64,000 nucleotides of DNA from CAYOYK01 sp964408185 (lineage in GTDB: Bacteria; Bacillota; Clostridia; Christensenellales; Aristaeellaceae). Under the pieces are notes generated by a model. It ran no database searches. It worked only from the letters and a program-made list of their open reading frames with translations, and was not told where the DNA came from. Positions 51,401 to 64,000 of the stretch are shown here, piece after piece (positions within the stretch are counted from its first letter, which is position 1; each line of letters starts with the position of its first letter). The stretch is from the NCBI GenBank assembly GCA_964408185.1, contig CAYOYK010000011.1, positions 1-64,000 of the forward strand. Reading direction: 5' to 3'. Made by a program: the position numbers and the translations under genes.

Positions 51401-53592
51401 ATGTCAAAGCAAGCAATCAGCCGATGGGTCGTTCTGCTTTACGGACTGCTCATCGTCATGGGAACGACCGCGCCCTGCCTTGCGGAGGACGCGTCTTTGA
51501 GCGGGGCCGTAAGCGGGAGCGTTGCGCTGACCGCGGAGGAGGAAGCCTACGTACAGCGGCGTCAGGGCGAGCCGCTGGTTGTCGCGGCCTCCACGGACAT
51601 GGCGCCCATGGAGTATTACGACGAGGAGAGCGGCGCCTTTGGCGGGTTCAACGTTGATGTATACCAACTGATCAGCCGGAAAACAGGGCTGCAATTCTCC
51701 TTTGCGCCGCGCATGGACGCGCAGGAAACGCGGCGGCAGCTGGAAAACGGAGAGGTTCAAATCATCGGCTCTCTGGCAAACAATCAGGCCGTCGCCGACG
51801 CGCTGAATGTCGCGTTAAGCAAGCCGTTCTACACAAACACCGTTTCGCTGATCAGCAAGAACACGTGGTCGGGCACGGGAGACGCGGATTCCGTGGTCGC
51901 GGTAAAGGCCGGGTACCCTGTGTTTGTGGAAATCGCAAAGAGCTTGGGCTATGAAAAAATCATTGAGTTCGACAGCTTCTCGGCCTGCATCGACGCGGTC
52001 AACAGCGGGAAGGCGGACCTGACGCTGATTTCCTCAACCGGGGAAAACATCCTGCTGGGGCACGCGTATTACGCGAGCCTGACCTCCATCCTGCTTGCGC
52101 AGACGGCGAGCGAGTACAGCATCGGCGTGGCAAAAACGGAGGACGCCGACATTCTGCTCTCCATCCTCAACAAAGCGCTGGACGACATCCCGGCGGCGTA
52201 TATCACCCAGCTCCGGCTGAGCAACCTGCTCAACATCAAGGCAAAGCGCACATTTCGGGACTTTCTGTACGAGAGCGGCGTGTATGTCCTCGTTGCCGCT
52301 TTGGTGGTCATTTCGGTGATCCTGTTCTCCTCCTTCCGCTCCGGCTGGGCAAGGCGCAGGGCGAACGCCGCGCTTCAAAGCAGCAACGCGCAGCTTCAGC
52401 GGGTCGTGCAGGAAAAAGAGAGGGCGATTGACGAGGCGCGCAGCGCAAACGAGGCGAAAAGCGAGTTCCTTTCCCGCATGAGCCATGATATGCGCACGCC
52501 GCTGAACGCCGTGCTGGGCTTCGCGCACTTGGCGGAGAACGAGGAGGGCGTGCCGTGTCAGGTGAAGGAATACCTTGCCAAAATCAACTCCTCCGGCCAG
52601 TACCTGCTGGGGCTGATCAACGATGTGCTGGACATGGCAAAGATCGAAAGCGGAAAGATTGCGCTGAGCGAGCAAACGGTGGACGGCCCCCGGTTCCTAT
52701 CCGGAATCGAGGATGATTTCCGCCGTCAGGCGGAGGAAAAGAACATTCGCCTTGTCACAGATTTTTCCAAGTCCCAAACGCCTTGGGTCGTGATGGATCC
52801 TCTGCGCAGCAGGCAGATCTATTCCAACCTGCTCTCCAACGCGATCAAGTATTCAAACCCCGGCACGGAGATCTACTGGGGCATTACCGATACGCCCACA
52901 GGCAAGGACACCATGCACATGGTGGCGGTGATTCGGGATCAGGGCTTCGGCATGAGCGCGGAGTTTATGACGCACATGTTTGATGCGTTCGAGCAGGAGA
53001 ACGCGACCGCCATCGGGTCCGGGGTCGGGCTGCGGCTTTCCATCGTGAAGGCGCTGGTTACGCTGATGGGCGGCACGATTCGCGTCGAAAGCGAGGTGGG
53101 CAAGGGCTCCACATTCACCGTGGAAATGGATCGCAGGCTGGGCGAGGCCATCGCGCAGCCCGGCGCGTCCGCTGCGGACGCCCTCGACATATTGCGGGGC
53201 AAGCGCGTGCTGCTTGTGGAGGATCATCCGCTGAACGCCCAGATCGCCGCAAAGCTGCTGGAAAAGCAGGGGATGCTGATCGATACGGCGGAGAACGGGC
53301 AGCTCGCCGTGGACCGCTTCGCCGCCTCCGCGACGGCGACCTACGACGCGGTGCTGATGGACATCCGAATGCCGGTGATGGACGGGCTGACCGCCGCCAA
53401 AGCCATTCGCGCCCTGCCAAGGGCCGACGCGGCCGTGGTGCCGATCATCGCCATGACGGCAAACGCCTTTGAGGAGGACGCGGAGAAGTCCAGACAAGCG
53501 GGAATGAACGCCCATATCGCCAAGCCGATTGAGCCGCAAAAGCTCTACGAGGAGCTTGCCAAGCAAATCCAAGAGGCGGGGAGGATTGATCG

Positions 53593-53596
<4 letters not shown>
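51401..53596 (+). CDS. Hybrid sensor histidine kinase with one SBP_bac_3 domain
   Basis: 731 residues. A signal peptide (about 1-28) is followed by one SBP_bac_3 domain (about 45-280), a membrane helix (about 292-312) and a coiled linker. Then come HisKA with H362 in RMSHDMRTPLN, HATPase (NLLSNAIKYS, RDQGFGMS, GSGVGLRLSIV) and a receiver with D654. The ATP-lid Gly box reads SGVGLRLS instead of GTGLGLS, a mild departure. GAAAGGAG precedes the ATG. Its stop overlaps the next start by 4 bases (ATGA), coupling it to the multi-PAS kinase. Confidence 0.92.
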
Positions 53597-57888
<4,292 letters not shown>

Positions 57889-58029
57889 CGGACGGTTTTT
57901 TTCAAAGGGGCAAGAGGGGTCGGTCCATGTCAGGAACGACGCACATCCGGCATGCCGACGGCCCCGGCGGGAGACCGATGGACGCCCTGTCGGTGCGGAG
58001 CGCGGGAGAAGGAGGAGGCTCAACAGAAA

Positions 58030-60825
58030 ATGAACATCAAACGAATCGCAGCCCTGTTGCTTGCCGTGGTGTTCTGTACGGCGGCAGCCCTCCCCGCATT
58101 GGCGGCGGGAACGCCCCAAAAGACGCTGGTCGTGGCGTTTACGGAGCTTCCCGGCTTTTTTGAGTACGACGACGAGCACGAGATGGCGGGGTACGCGCTC
58201 GATTACTTTAAGGAATTGTCCGTGCATACCGGCTATCGCTTTACGTTTGTCGATGTCGGCGCGTGGGAAAACGCGTTTCCCGCGCTGAAAAGCGGAGAGG
58301 TGGATATCGTCGTGCCCTCCACCGCGCCCGCCGACCCCGACGCGTCGCCGTATATCCGCTCCAAGGCCCATATCATTGAGAACTACATGGCCGTGATGGC
58401 GCTTTCCTCATCCGACGGGCTGTACTATGAGGATTACGATACGATCAACGGCCTCAAAATCGCCATGACGCCGTCAGTACAAAGGGCGAACAGCGTGCAG
58501 GAGCTGTTCGCCGAGAGAGAGCTGTCGCCCCAAACCGTCCTTTTCGATACGACGGACGAATGCAAGGCGGCGCTTGAAAACGGCACGGTCGACGCGATCA
58601 TCAGCAACATCATGGACGTCGAGGCCGATTACAAGACATTGGCAAAGTTCGGCTACAGCGACGGGCTGATTGCCATGCGGCGCGGCTGTGAGGACGAGCT
58701 GGCGACGCTGAACGACGCCCTGCAATCCATCCAGTCAAACCATCCGTTCTTTGAGGCCACCCTGAGCGCAAAATGGTTCCCGGAGCGCTCGGTGACCCCT
58801 TACACCAAGGAGGAGGCACGGCTGATCGAATCGCACAGCGACTTCAGCGTGGTGGTAGCGCCTGACAGATACCCGGTGACCTATCTGGATGAGAGCACCG
58901 GCGAGTTTTCGGGCATAGCCATCGACATTCTGAACCTGCTTGCCGAAAAGACGGGGCTGTCCTTCCATTACCAGTCGGGAGGCGTGCTGACGTCGCCCTT
59001 TGATTCCGTCGGCAATCCAGACGTTGATCTGGTGCTGACCTCGCTAAGCGAGGTGGACGCCGATCACGGCGCGGTATCCTTTGTGACAAACGACATCTTT
59101 GCTTCGGACGTCGATTTTGCCACAAGGGGCGGCGCGGCGCTGCCAATGGACAGAAATCCCGTGATCGCTGTGCCGAACAGCTTTAGGGGGCTGGTCTCCG
59201 CTTTGACGCGCGAGGTGCCGGATATCGAGATCCTGAGCTTCGGCACCATCGAGGAATGCATCCGGGCTGTCAGAAGCGGGCAGGCGGACGGCATCGCGCT
59301 GGATACCTACCTGATGTACGAGCTGCTGAGCAGCTCCTACTATGACGATTTGAAGATCATCAAGTCGTACTCGCTGCAATTGCCGTATCATCTCGCGGCG
59401 ACCGCCGATATCGACATCGGGTTTGCGATCATCCTGAATTACGGCGTCTCCCGCCTCAGTACGGAGGAAGTCGACGGGATCGTCGATAAGTACACGACCT
59501 ACAGGTACCATTCCCAGACCCTCGGCGAGCGCGTTTACGCCAGCCGGGACGTGATCCTGTTTTTCATGGCGATCCTGCTGATCCTCTTTGTGGGCGTCGT
59601 TTTATGGAACCATCAAAAAAAGAGGTACGCGGACGCGCTGATCCAAAAGAATATCGACCTTGTGAAGGCGACCAACGCAAAAAGCGAGTTCCTCTCCAAC
59701 ATGAGCCATGACATCCGCACCCCGATGACCGCCATATTGAACCTGACCGATCTTTCACTGGAGGAGCTGGAGCAGCCGGAGCTGCTGAAGGAGGATTTGA
59801 ACAAGATCAAGGTGTCCGGGCATTATCTGCTGGGCCTGCTCAACGACGTGCTGGATATGTCCCGGATCGAAAGCGGGAGAATGACGCTGAGCCCCTCCGT
59901 GTACACGCACAGCGATTTTATCAGCTATATGGACAGCATGACGTTGCCGCTGTGCAAGCAGCGGGGGATCCGCTTCAGCTGGGACAAGGGAACCACGGGC
60001 TACGATGTGTATGTGGATATCACGCGGTTTAACCAGATCTTCTACAACCTGCTTTCCAACGCGATCAAATATACGCCTGAGGGCGGGAGCGTATCGCTGC
60101 TGGTGAAAAACAATCAGGTTGAGGACGGCGTGCTGACCTGCGATTTTGTGATCCAGGATACGGGAATCGGCATGAGCGAGGAGTTTCAGAAGAAGCTCTT
60201 TACGCCCTTTGAGCGGGCGGAAAATGTAAACGCCTACGCCGGGACCGGCTTGGGCCTGAGCATTACCAAGCAGATTGTCGAGCTGATGCACGGCTCCATC
60301 CGCATTGACAGCGCGCTGGGCAAGGGGACTACGGTTACGCTTCGGCTCCCCATGCCGCTTGCCACGGAGGAGCAGCGCCGGGCGCTTCATCAGGCTGCCG
60401 CGGAAAACGCTTCCGAGCCTAAGGAGAAGGAGCGGGTGGCCCGGATTCTGCTTGCGGAGGATCATCAGCTGAATCAGGAAATCATCACGCGCCTGCTCAA
60501 GAAAAAAAGCTATGAGGTTCAGTGCACGGCGGACGGGGCGCAGGCGCTCGCCGCGTTTGAGGACAGCGAAATCGGCTGCTTTGCCGCCATCGTGATGGAT
60601 ATTCGCATGCCCGTGATGGACGGCCTTGCGGCCACGCGTGCGATTCGCGCGCTGGAAAGGCCCGACGCAAAGACGATCCCCATTATCGCCATGAGCGCCA
60701 ACGCCTATGATGAGGACGTCAAAAAGAGCTTGGAGGCGGGCATGAACGCCCATCTTTCCAAGCCGATTGAACCGGAAAAGCTGTATGATACGCTGGAGAA
60801 GCTGATCGAAAACCAAAACAGGTAA
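58030..60825 (+). CDS. Hybrid sensor histidine kinase with two SBP_bac_3 domains (second copy)
   Basis: 931 residues. A signal peptide (1-25, ending ALPALA) is followed by two SBP_bac_3 domains (about 30-260 and 275-505) and a membrane helix (about 516-535). HisKA has H560 in NMSHDIRTPMT. The HATPase shows NLLSNAIKYTP, QDTGIGMS and GTGLGLSIT, and the receiver has D857 in VMDIRMPVMDG. It has the same architecture and length as the kinase at 46776-49574 but the sensor domains differ strongly, suggesting duplication with a new ligand. GAAGGAGGAGG precedes the ATG at 58030. Confidence 0.92.
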   Translation: MNIKRIAALLLAVVFCTAAALPALAAGTPQKTLVVAFTELPGFFEYDDEHEMAGYALDYFKELSVHTGYRFTFVDVGAWENAFPALKSGEVDIVVPSTAPADPDASPYIRSKAHIIENYMAVMALSSSDGLYYEDYDTINGLKIAMTPSVQRANSVQELFAERELSPQTVLFDTTDECKAALENGTVDAIISNIMDVEADYKTLAKFGYSDGLIAMRRGCEDELATLNDALQSIQSNHPFFEATLSAKWFPERSVTPYTKEEARLIESHSDFSVVVAPDRYPVTYLDESTGEFSGIAIDILNLLAEKTGLSFHYQSGGVLTSPFDSVGNPDVDLVLTSLSEVDADHGAVSFVTNDIFASDVDFATRGGAALPMDRNPVIAVPNSFRGLVSALTREVPDIEILSFGTIEECIRAVRSGQADGIALDTYLMYELLSSSYYDDLKIIKSYSLQLPYHLAATADIDIGFAIILNYGVSRLSTEEVDGIVDKYTTYRYHSQTLGERVYASRDVILFFMAILLILFVGVVLWNHQKKRYADALIQKNIDLVKATNAKSEFLSNMSHDIRTPMTAILNLTDLSLEELEQPELLKEDLNKIKVSGHYLLGLLNDVLDMSRIESGRMTLSPSVYTHSDFISYMDSMTLPLCKQRGIRFSWDKGTTGYDVYVDITRFNQIFYNLLSNAIKYTPEGGSVSLLVKNNQVEDGVLTCDFVIQDTGIGMSEEFQKKLFTPFERAENVNAYAGTGLGLSITKQIVELMHGSIRIDSALGKGTTVTLRLPMPLATEEQRRALHQAAAENASEPKEKERVARILLAEDHQLNQEIITRLLKKKSYEVQCTADGAQALAAFEDSEIGCFAAIVMDIRMPVMDGLAATRAIRALERPDAKTIPIIAMSANAYDEDVKKSLEAGMNAHLSKPIEPEKLYDTLEKLIENQNR

Positions 60826-60893
60826 AGGCGGGCCGAACGATGGCTTCGCCGGGCGGGAAGCAACGCGCCGCGCCGGGCAAGGAGGTTTGCGGC

Positions 60894-61025
60894 ATGGCTG
60901 ATGCGCCGGATGCGCGGGATGCGCGGGATGTGCGAAAGAAAGCGCGGTTCCTGCGCACGCGGGATGCGCGAAAGAAAGCGCGGAGGCGGATTGCCGCGGC
61001 GGCGCCGCGCGTTCAAGGCGCTTGA
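60894..61025 (+). CDS. Possible small basic protein
   Basis: A 43-residue frame starting with ATG at 60894, exactly 8 bases after a perfect AAGGAGG (60879-60885). The product is Arg/Lys/Ala/Asp-rich with an internal repeat (RDARKKAR-like, twice). Coding is not certain: the sequence includes a 25-bp direct repeat and no family is recognised. The rest of the gap 60826-61170 contains only the tRNA terminator. Confidence 0.3.
   Translation: MADAPDARDARDVRKKARFLRTRDARKKARRRIAAAAPRVQGA
60923..60983. repeat. 25-bp direct repeat, period 36
   Basis: GCGGGATGYGCGAAAGAAAG followed by CGCGG occurs at 60923-60947 and 60959-60983. Confidence 0.7.
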
Positions 61026-61141
61026 CGGGATCAACGAACCCCTGAAACTGACGTGAAAGCTCACAAGAATGGGCTGTTTGGAACGAGACCCAAAAAACGC
61101 CGAATTGAGGATCAAAACAGGCGCGTTTGGCCCTAAGCAGC

Positions 61142-61167
61142 AAAAAATCCTTCATTTCTGAAGGATT
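61142..61167 (-). terminator. Terminator of tRNA-Thr
   Basis: Minus strand AATCCTTC-AGAAAT-GAAGGATT followed by TTTT, right after the CCA end of the tRNA. Confidence 0.8.
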
Positions 61168-61170
61168 CTG

Positions 61171-61246
<76 letters not shown>

Positions 61247-61270
61247 CCGTTGCTTTTGAGCAACGGATGT

Positions 61271-61299
61271 ATTATACATGAGCACGGGAGGTTTTGCAA
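61271..61299 (-). promoter_or_regulatory. Promoter of tRNA-Thr
   Basis: Minus strand TTGCAA (61299-61294), 17 bases, perfect TATAAT (61276-61271). A hairpin CCGTTGC-TTTTGA-GCAACGG (61247-61266) lies between promoter and mature tRNA. Confidence 0.8.
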
Positions 61300-61504
61300 G
61301 AGCAATTTGACGGGTTTTTCTGTTTTTTGTGAAAAAATCTAGTTTTGAATCCGCAAGGAGAGCCAAAATGATTCGCAGCTTTTCGGCCACCGCGTTTTGG
61401 GGAAGCGGAGGGGATGCCCCCAAAAGAAGAACGCCAGCCCCGAAAGCAAAGGATTTCCCCATCCGGACGGCTCGCTTCGTCCTGACGATTGATCCAATGC
61501 TAGG

Positions 61505-61623
61505 CGGAGCACAATACGCAAAAATCCGAACCATCGCATTTGCTTTGGTTCGGATTTTTTCCTGCTTTGGTGGAGCATGAAACGCAAAATCCGAACCGTT
61601 GCTTTTGCTCCGGTTCGGATTTG
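61505..61623. repeat. Duplicated hairpin/terminator unit
   Basis: Two units starting GGAGCA (61505 and 61572) each carry an inverted repeat: AAATCCGAACC with GGTTCGGATTT. The first is followed by TTTTCC and is a convincing bidirectional terminator. The wider gap 61300-61854 has no supported gene; other frames there are short and without ribosome sites. Confidence 0.65.
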
Positions 61624-61854
61624 CACCGTTTTGGAAAATGCTGATATTGTTGATACAATCGAGATTGGGTGCACTCTGAAACGGAGAATCGTGTATGGGT
61701 GCACGCATTTGGCAATTTGTCGTTGATTGTTGAGCAAACATAATTTTCCGCTCTTGAGCAGCGTAATCGTTCGGGTAGATATGACCCTAGGGAGCTTCAA
61801 ACCGCTTGTAACACCTGAGAATATTTGCTGAAGTATGAAGAGTAATAAGGCCAA

Positions 61855-62541
61855 CTACCATTTGGGTTCCTTGTCAGATGATATAGATGAGTATATAGGT
61901 ATATAAGTAATGTGATAAATTGAGCACCTAAACTTCTCAATTGCATTCATCAAGTCATTATATAGCTTTTTCATAAGAATAGAGCCAGATAGATTATCTT
62001 GTGTATGTATATAAGAGAACCAATAATCATTAAAATCACATAATATGCTACTAAGACTCTCCTTCGAAACGCCTCCAGACTTATAAATGTTGAAAATCAT
62101 ATCTTTTTGAACTACTTTTTTATATGCCTCAATAATTGGGGTATAGATGCTTTTCGCTGTAGGAGCTCTCATTTTTGCATTAAAAAAGAAATCTAAACCA
62201 CCGTATGCACTGGAAAATGAAGATAAATCAGTTTCTATAAAACATAAATACTTATCAATGCATTCATCGATATTTGATTTTGTGGGATTGAAGTATACTA
62301 AATTACCAATTACCAGAACGACTTTCTTGGCTTCAAACGAGAATAGTTCCATAGCTTTTCTTCTATTAGCAAAATATCCAATCAATGACATGACAAAGCT
62401 AACAAGTGAGCTACCAAAGATTGCAAGTGAAATATTGTATAGTAAAGCTACCGATTCTTTTCCGTGGGTACATAGTGTACATACAAATGATATAAGGCTT
62501 ATAAACGATGATAAACAGGATAGCACCTTGTATTCACGCAT
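61855..62541 (-). CDS. Hypothetical membrane protein in AT-rich segment
   Basis: 228 residues. Two hydrophobic helices lie at about 8-28 and 35-58 (CLSSFISLISFVCTLC, IFGSSLVSFVMSLIGYF) and a long polar, probably cytoplasmic domain follows. No family is recognised. AAGAGG lies 8-9 bases before the ATG at 62541; a GTG at 62550 overlaps that site. Codon use is AT-rich, in sharp contrast to every gene left of the tRNA, so the gene was probably acquired. Confidence 0.65.
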   Translation of the reverse strand: MREYKVLSCLSSFISLISFVCTLCTHGKESVALLYNISLAIFGSSLVSFVMSLIGYFANRRKAMELFSFEAKKVVLVIGNLVYFNPTKSNIDECIDKYLCFIETDLSSFSSAYGGLDFFFNAKMRAPTAKSIYTPIIEAYKKVVQKDMIFNIYKSGGVSKESLSSILCDFNDYWFSYIHTQDNLSGSILMKKLYNDLMNAIEKFRCSIYHITYIPIYSSISSDKEPKW

Positions 62542-62618
62542 ATTATTCACCTCTTCGCATTAGACTGTTGAAACTATGCTATCAGGCTTAGATGCCAAAT
62601 AGAACAAAGCAAAACTAT

Positions 62619-62888
62619 TCATCCTTCATATTTATCATCGTTTAATTCTGATGCATCATTATCTTTGAGCAAGTCTCCGCGCCGGACTGCCTCGAGCACC
62701 TTTCGTTCAACATGTTTCTCCCACATCTCTTTGATACCTTTTCCATGTTCGGGGAATTCGGAGGTTACAATGAATCTTGTGTTGCCAATTACTATCTCAG
62801 AGGTTTTTGTATGAATCCGCCCAGTGCTTGGGTAGAACGTAGTCAATTCAGGGAAATCCTGCACTGGTTTGCTTTCTTTCTTGTTCAT
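62619..62888 (-). CDS. Small protein, possibly TnpW-like
   Basis: 89 residues. The central part EIVIGNTRFIVTSEFPEHG and the following Lys/Arg-rich helix resemble small transposon-associated TnpW-family proteins, in which an IGxTxYxV strand is the hallmark; the match is only suggestive. GAAAGG precedes the ATG. The gene lies within the acquired-looking segment, between the membrane protein and the DUF499 gene. Confidence 0.45.
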   Translation of the reverse strand: MNKKESKPVQDFPELTTFYPSTGRIHTKTSEIVIGNTRFIVTSEFPEHGKGIKEMWEKHVERKVLEAVRRGDLLKDNDASELNDDKYEG

Positions 62889-63268
62889 TGTAAAGCCTTT
62901 CTGGTTGTCGAACTTAATAATATTGTTCTGCTTCAGGATTTATCTCTGGTCATTTTCCGCTTGAATAAGATGAACGATAATCGGTTTTAGCTCATATACC
63001 CTGAGATTTCTAGCGAGATTAGCCAGTAAAGGTATGGTTATGTGCGCTGTTCGGACAGTACTTGTCATTACCAATTTGCTACTGTTCAAGCGATTCCCTT
63101 GAATCCTCAAATGAGATGAAACAAAAGGCATTCAGACAAGCTTCTCGAAGGGAATTCGATGTGGGCATTATCATTTGCGTGCCGAGTCTTGAGGACACCA
63201 GCTGGATCTTCCGGTTTTGTGTCCAAGCATCTAGCGCCTTGGAGATAAACTCTGGGCTATTACAAAAA
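62889..63268. other. 380-base gap without a supported gene
   Basis: Two short minus-strand frames overlap here (62940-63131, 63 residues; 63079-63285, 68 residues) in different registers. Neither has a ribosome site nor a recognisable motif. They could be fragments of one decayed gene, but this cannot be shown from sequence alone. Confidence 0.4.
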
Positions 63269-64000
63269 TTACTCCTCAAACCCAAAGCTCTCCACCCTCA
63301 GCGTCCTGCAGTTCTCCGTAACCGTTCTCACAACCGGTACGGGAGCCCCCGCAGGTATCTCAGCTTGAACATCCAGCCGTATAGTCACGTTAGCCCTATC
63401 CAGCTGCATGATGTGGTTGATCACCTCATCCATCAGCCTGCTTACATCCCGGTTCACTCGTGTAGTGTCAATTTTTGCAGAAAGGTAGAAATGACGATTC
63501 ACAGGCACCTTGGGCTCATCCGGCGTTGCAGACACCTCTCCTGTGGTTGGTACAGTCACAGTATTGTCCCCTACACTGCCTGTAACAGGCAACACAACTG
63601 TCCCTGAAGGGGTTATAACGGATTGTTGCGCCTCCGCCGCTTTTTGCTTGAGCGCAGCAAACTGTTTGACAAGGTATCCCTGCTTATCGACAAAACCTAT
63701 GTACTGGTTGATTTTTAAGCCCAGATAACGCCCTTCGCTTACTCCTTCGGCATAACCAAAGTACTCGTCTGAGTTGACACCTGTCTGGATGGCCTGTTCC
63801 AGTACATCGTAGGAGGCCAACCGGGGGAGGTAGCAGTATGTGCAAAGCATCTTCCACAGGTCGCCGATGCCCAGCTCGTTTTTGTCCTTCCAGAGGAGCT
63901 TGTCCAGTTCCATCAGCAGTAACGCAGGTGCCCATTGTGTAATTAGCTGTTCGTTTTGCTGCATCTTGCGTGCTGCCTTTACAACAATGCTGTCCGAACC
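63269..64000 (-). CDS. DUF499-type ATPase, C-terminal part (cut by the window edge)
   Basis: The frame stays open to the right edge, so only the last 240 or so residues are present. LDKLLWKDKNELGIGDLWKMLCTY, CYLPRLASYDVLEQAIQTGV and the C-terminal block VPVNRHFYLSAKIDTT to VRTVTENCRTLRVESFGFEE follow the end of DUF499 proteins. These are large AAA+-like ATPases usually found beside DUF1156 methyltransferases and helicases in defence or mobile regions. The catalytic N-terminal half lies outside the window. Composition is intermediate between the AT-rich segment and the core chromosome. Confidence 0.78.
   Translation of the reverse strand, partial: GSDSIVVKAARKMQQNEQLITQWAPALLLMELDKLLWKDKNELGIGDLWKMLCTYCYLPRLASYDVLEQAIQTGVNSDEYFGYAEGVSEGRYLGLKINQYIGFVDKQGYLVKQFAALKQKAAEAQQSVITPSGTVVLPVTGSVGDNTVTVPTTGEVSATPDEPKVPVNRHFYLSAKIDTTRVNRDVSRLMDEVINHIMQLDRANVTIRLDVQAEIPAGAPVPVVRTVTENCRTLRVESFGFEE

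Noticed and set aside
62940..63285. Two short minus-strand genes before the DUF499 gene
   Set aside because: They overlap in different frames, have no ribosome sites and no motif; recorded as a gap instead.

Overview
The window looks like a chromosomal segment of a GC-rich, Gram-positive anaerobe of the class Clostridia. The evidence is the mix of low-GC Gram-positive marker genes (the CdaA/CdaR c-di-AMP pair, an rsmG-noc pair, type III pantothenate kinase next to an ECF S component, EF-P followed by a CD1247-type zinc-ribbon protein, ruvC-ruvA-ruvB-queA), sigma-A-like TTGnnn-17-TATAAT promoters, strong AGGAGG ribosome sites and GTG/TTG starts, all with very GC-rich third codon positions. I cannot name the genus.

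Layout. 1-580: two copies of a 247-bp tandem repeat carrying terminator hairpins. 0.6-12 kb: a WG-repeat lipoprotein, a four-gene operon (membrane protein, rRNA pseudouridine synthase, RsmC-like methyltransferase, PepV dipeptidase), a GH2 glycosidase, a secreted SH3 protein, and an XRE-cupin regulator with an acyl-CoA synthetase. 11.9-12.3 kb: three tandem 137-bp repeats that form the 3' end of an rsmF-like gene. 12.3-17.9 kb (minus strand): a compact operon cdaA-cdaR-unknown membrane protein-P-loop ATPase-rsmF. 18-28.7 kb (plus): radC, a YdcF-like protein, rsmG, a degenerate noc, CapA-like and LUD proteins, Xaa-Pro peptidase, efp, the CD1247-like gene, a pantothenate-type ECF S component, coaX and homoserine dehydrogenase. 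28.7-35.5 kb: mostly minus-strand genes including corA with a long leader and a membrane-glycolipid group (UgtP-like glycosyltransferase and divergent PlsY). 35.6-45 kb: ruvCAB-queA, a YwaF-type membrane protein, lysA, a stand-alone FakA-like domain, a DUF6056 membrane protein, trmO and yebC.

45.1-60.8 kb is the most unusual part. It is a one-direction run of six large signalling genes: a TetR-type DNA-binding domain fused to two PAS domains (apparently starting at ATT), four hybrid histidine kinases that each end in a receiver domain (three with extracytoplasmic SBP_bac_3 sensor domains, one a 1431-residue multi-PAS protein), and one soluble response regulator REC-GGDEF(degenerate)-EAL. No HPt protein is present. 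The simplest reading is a sensory island that gathers several small-molecule inputs and lowers cyclic-di-GMP through the EAL protein.

After a tRNA-Thr(GGT) gene at 61.2 kb the sequence becomes clearly AT-richer (about 61.8-63.3 kb) with small proteins unlike their neighbours, and the right edge cuts into a DUF499-type ATPase gene, a family usually found in defence islands. The right end is therefore probably the start of an acquired element.
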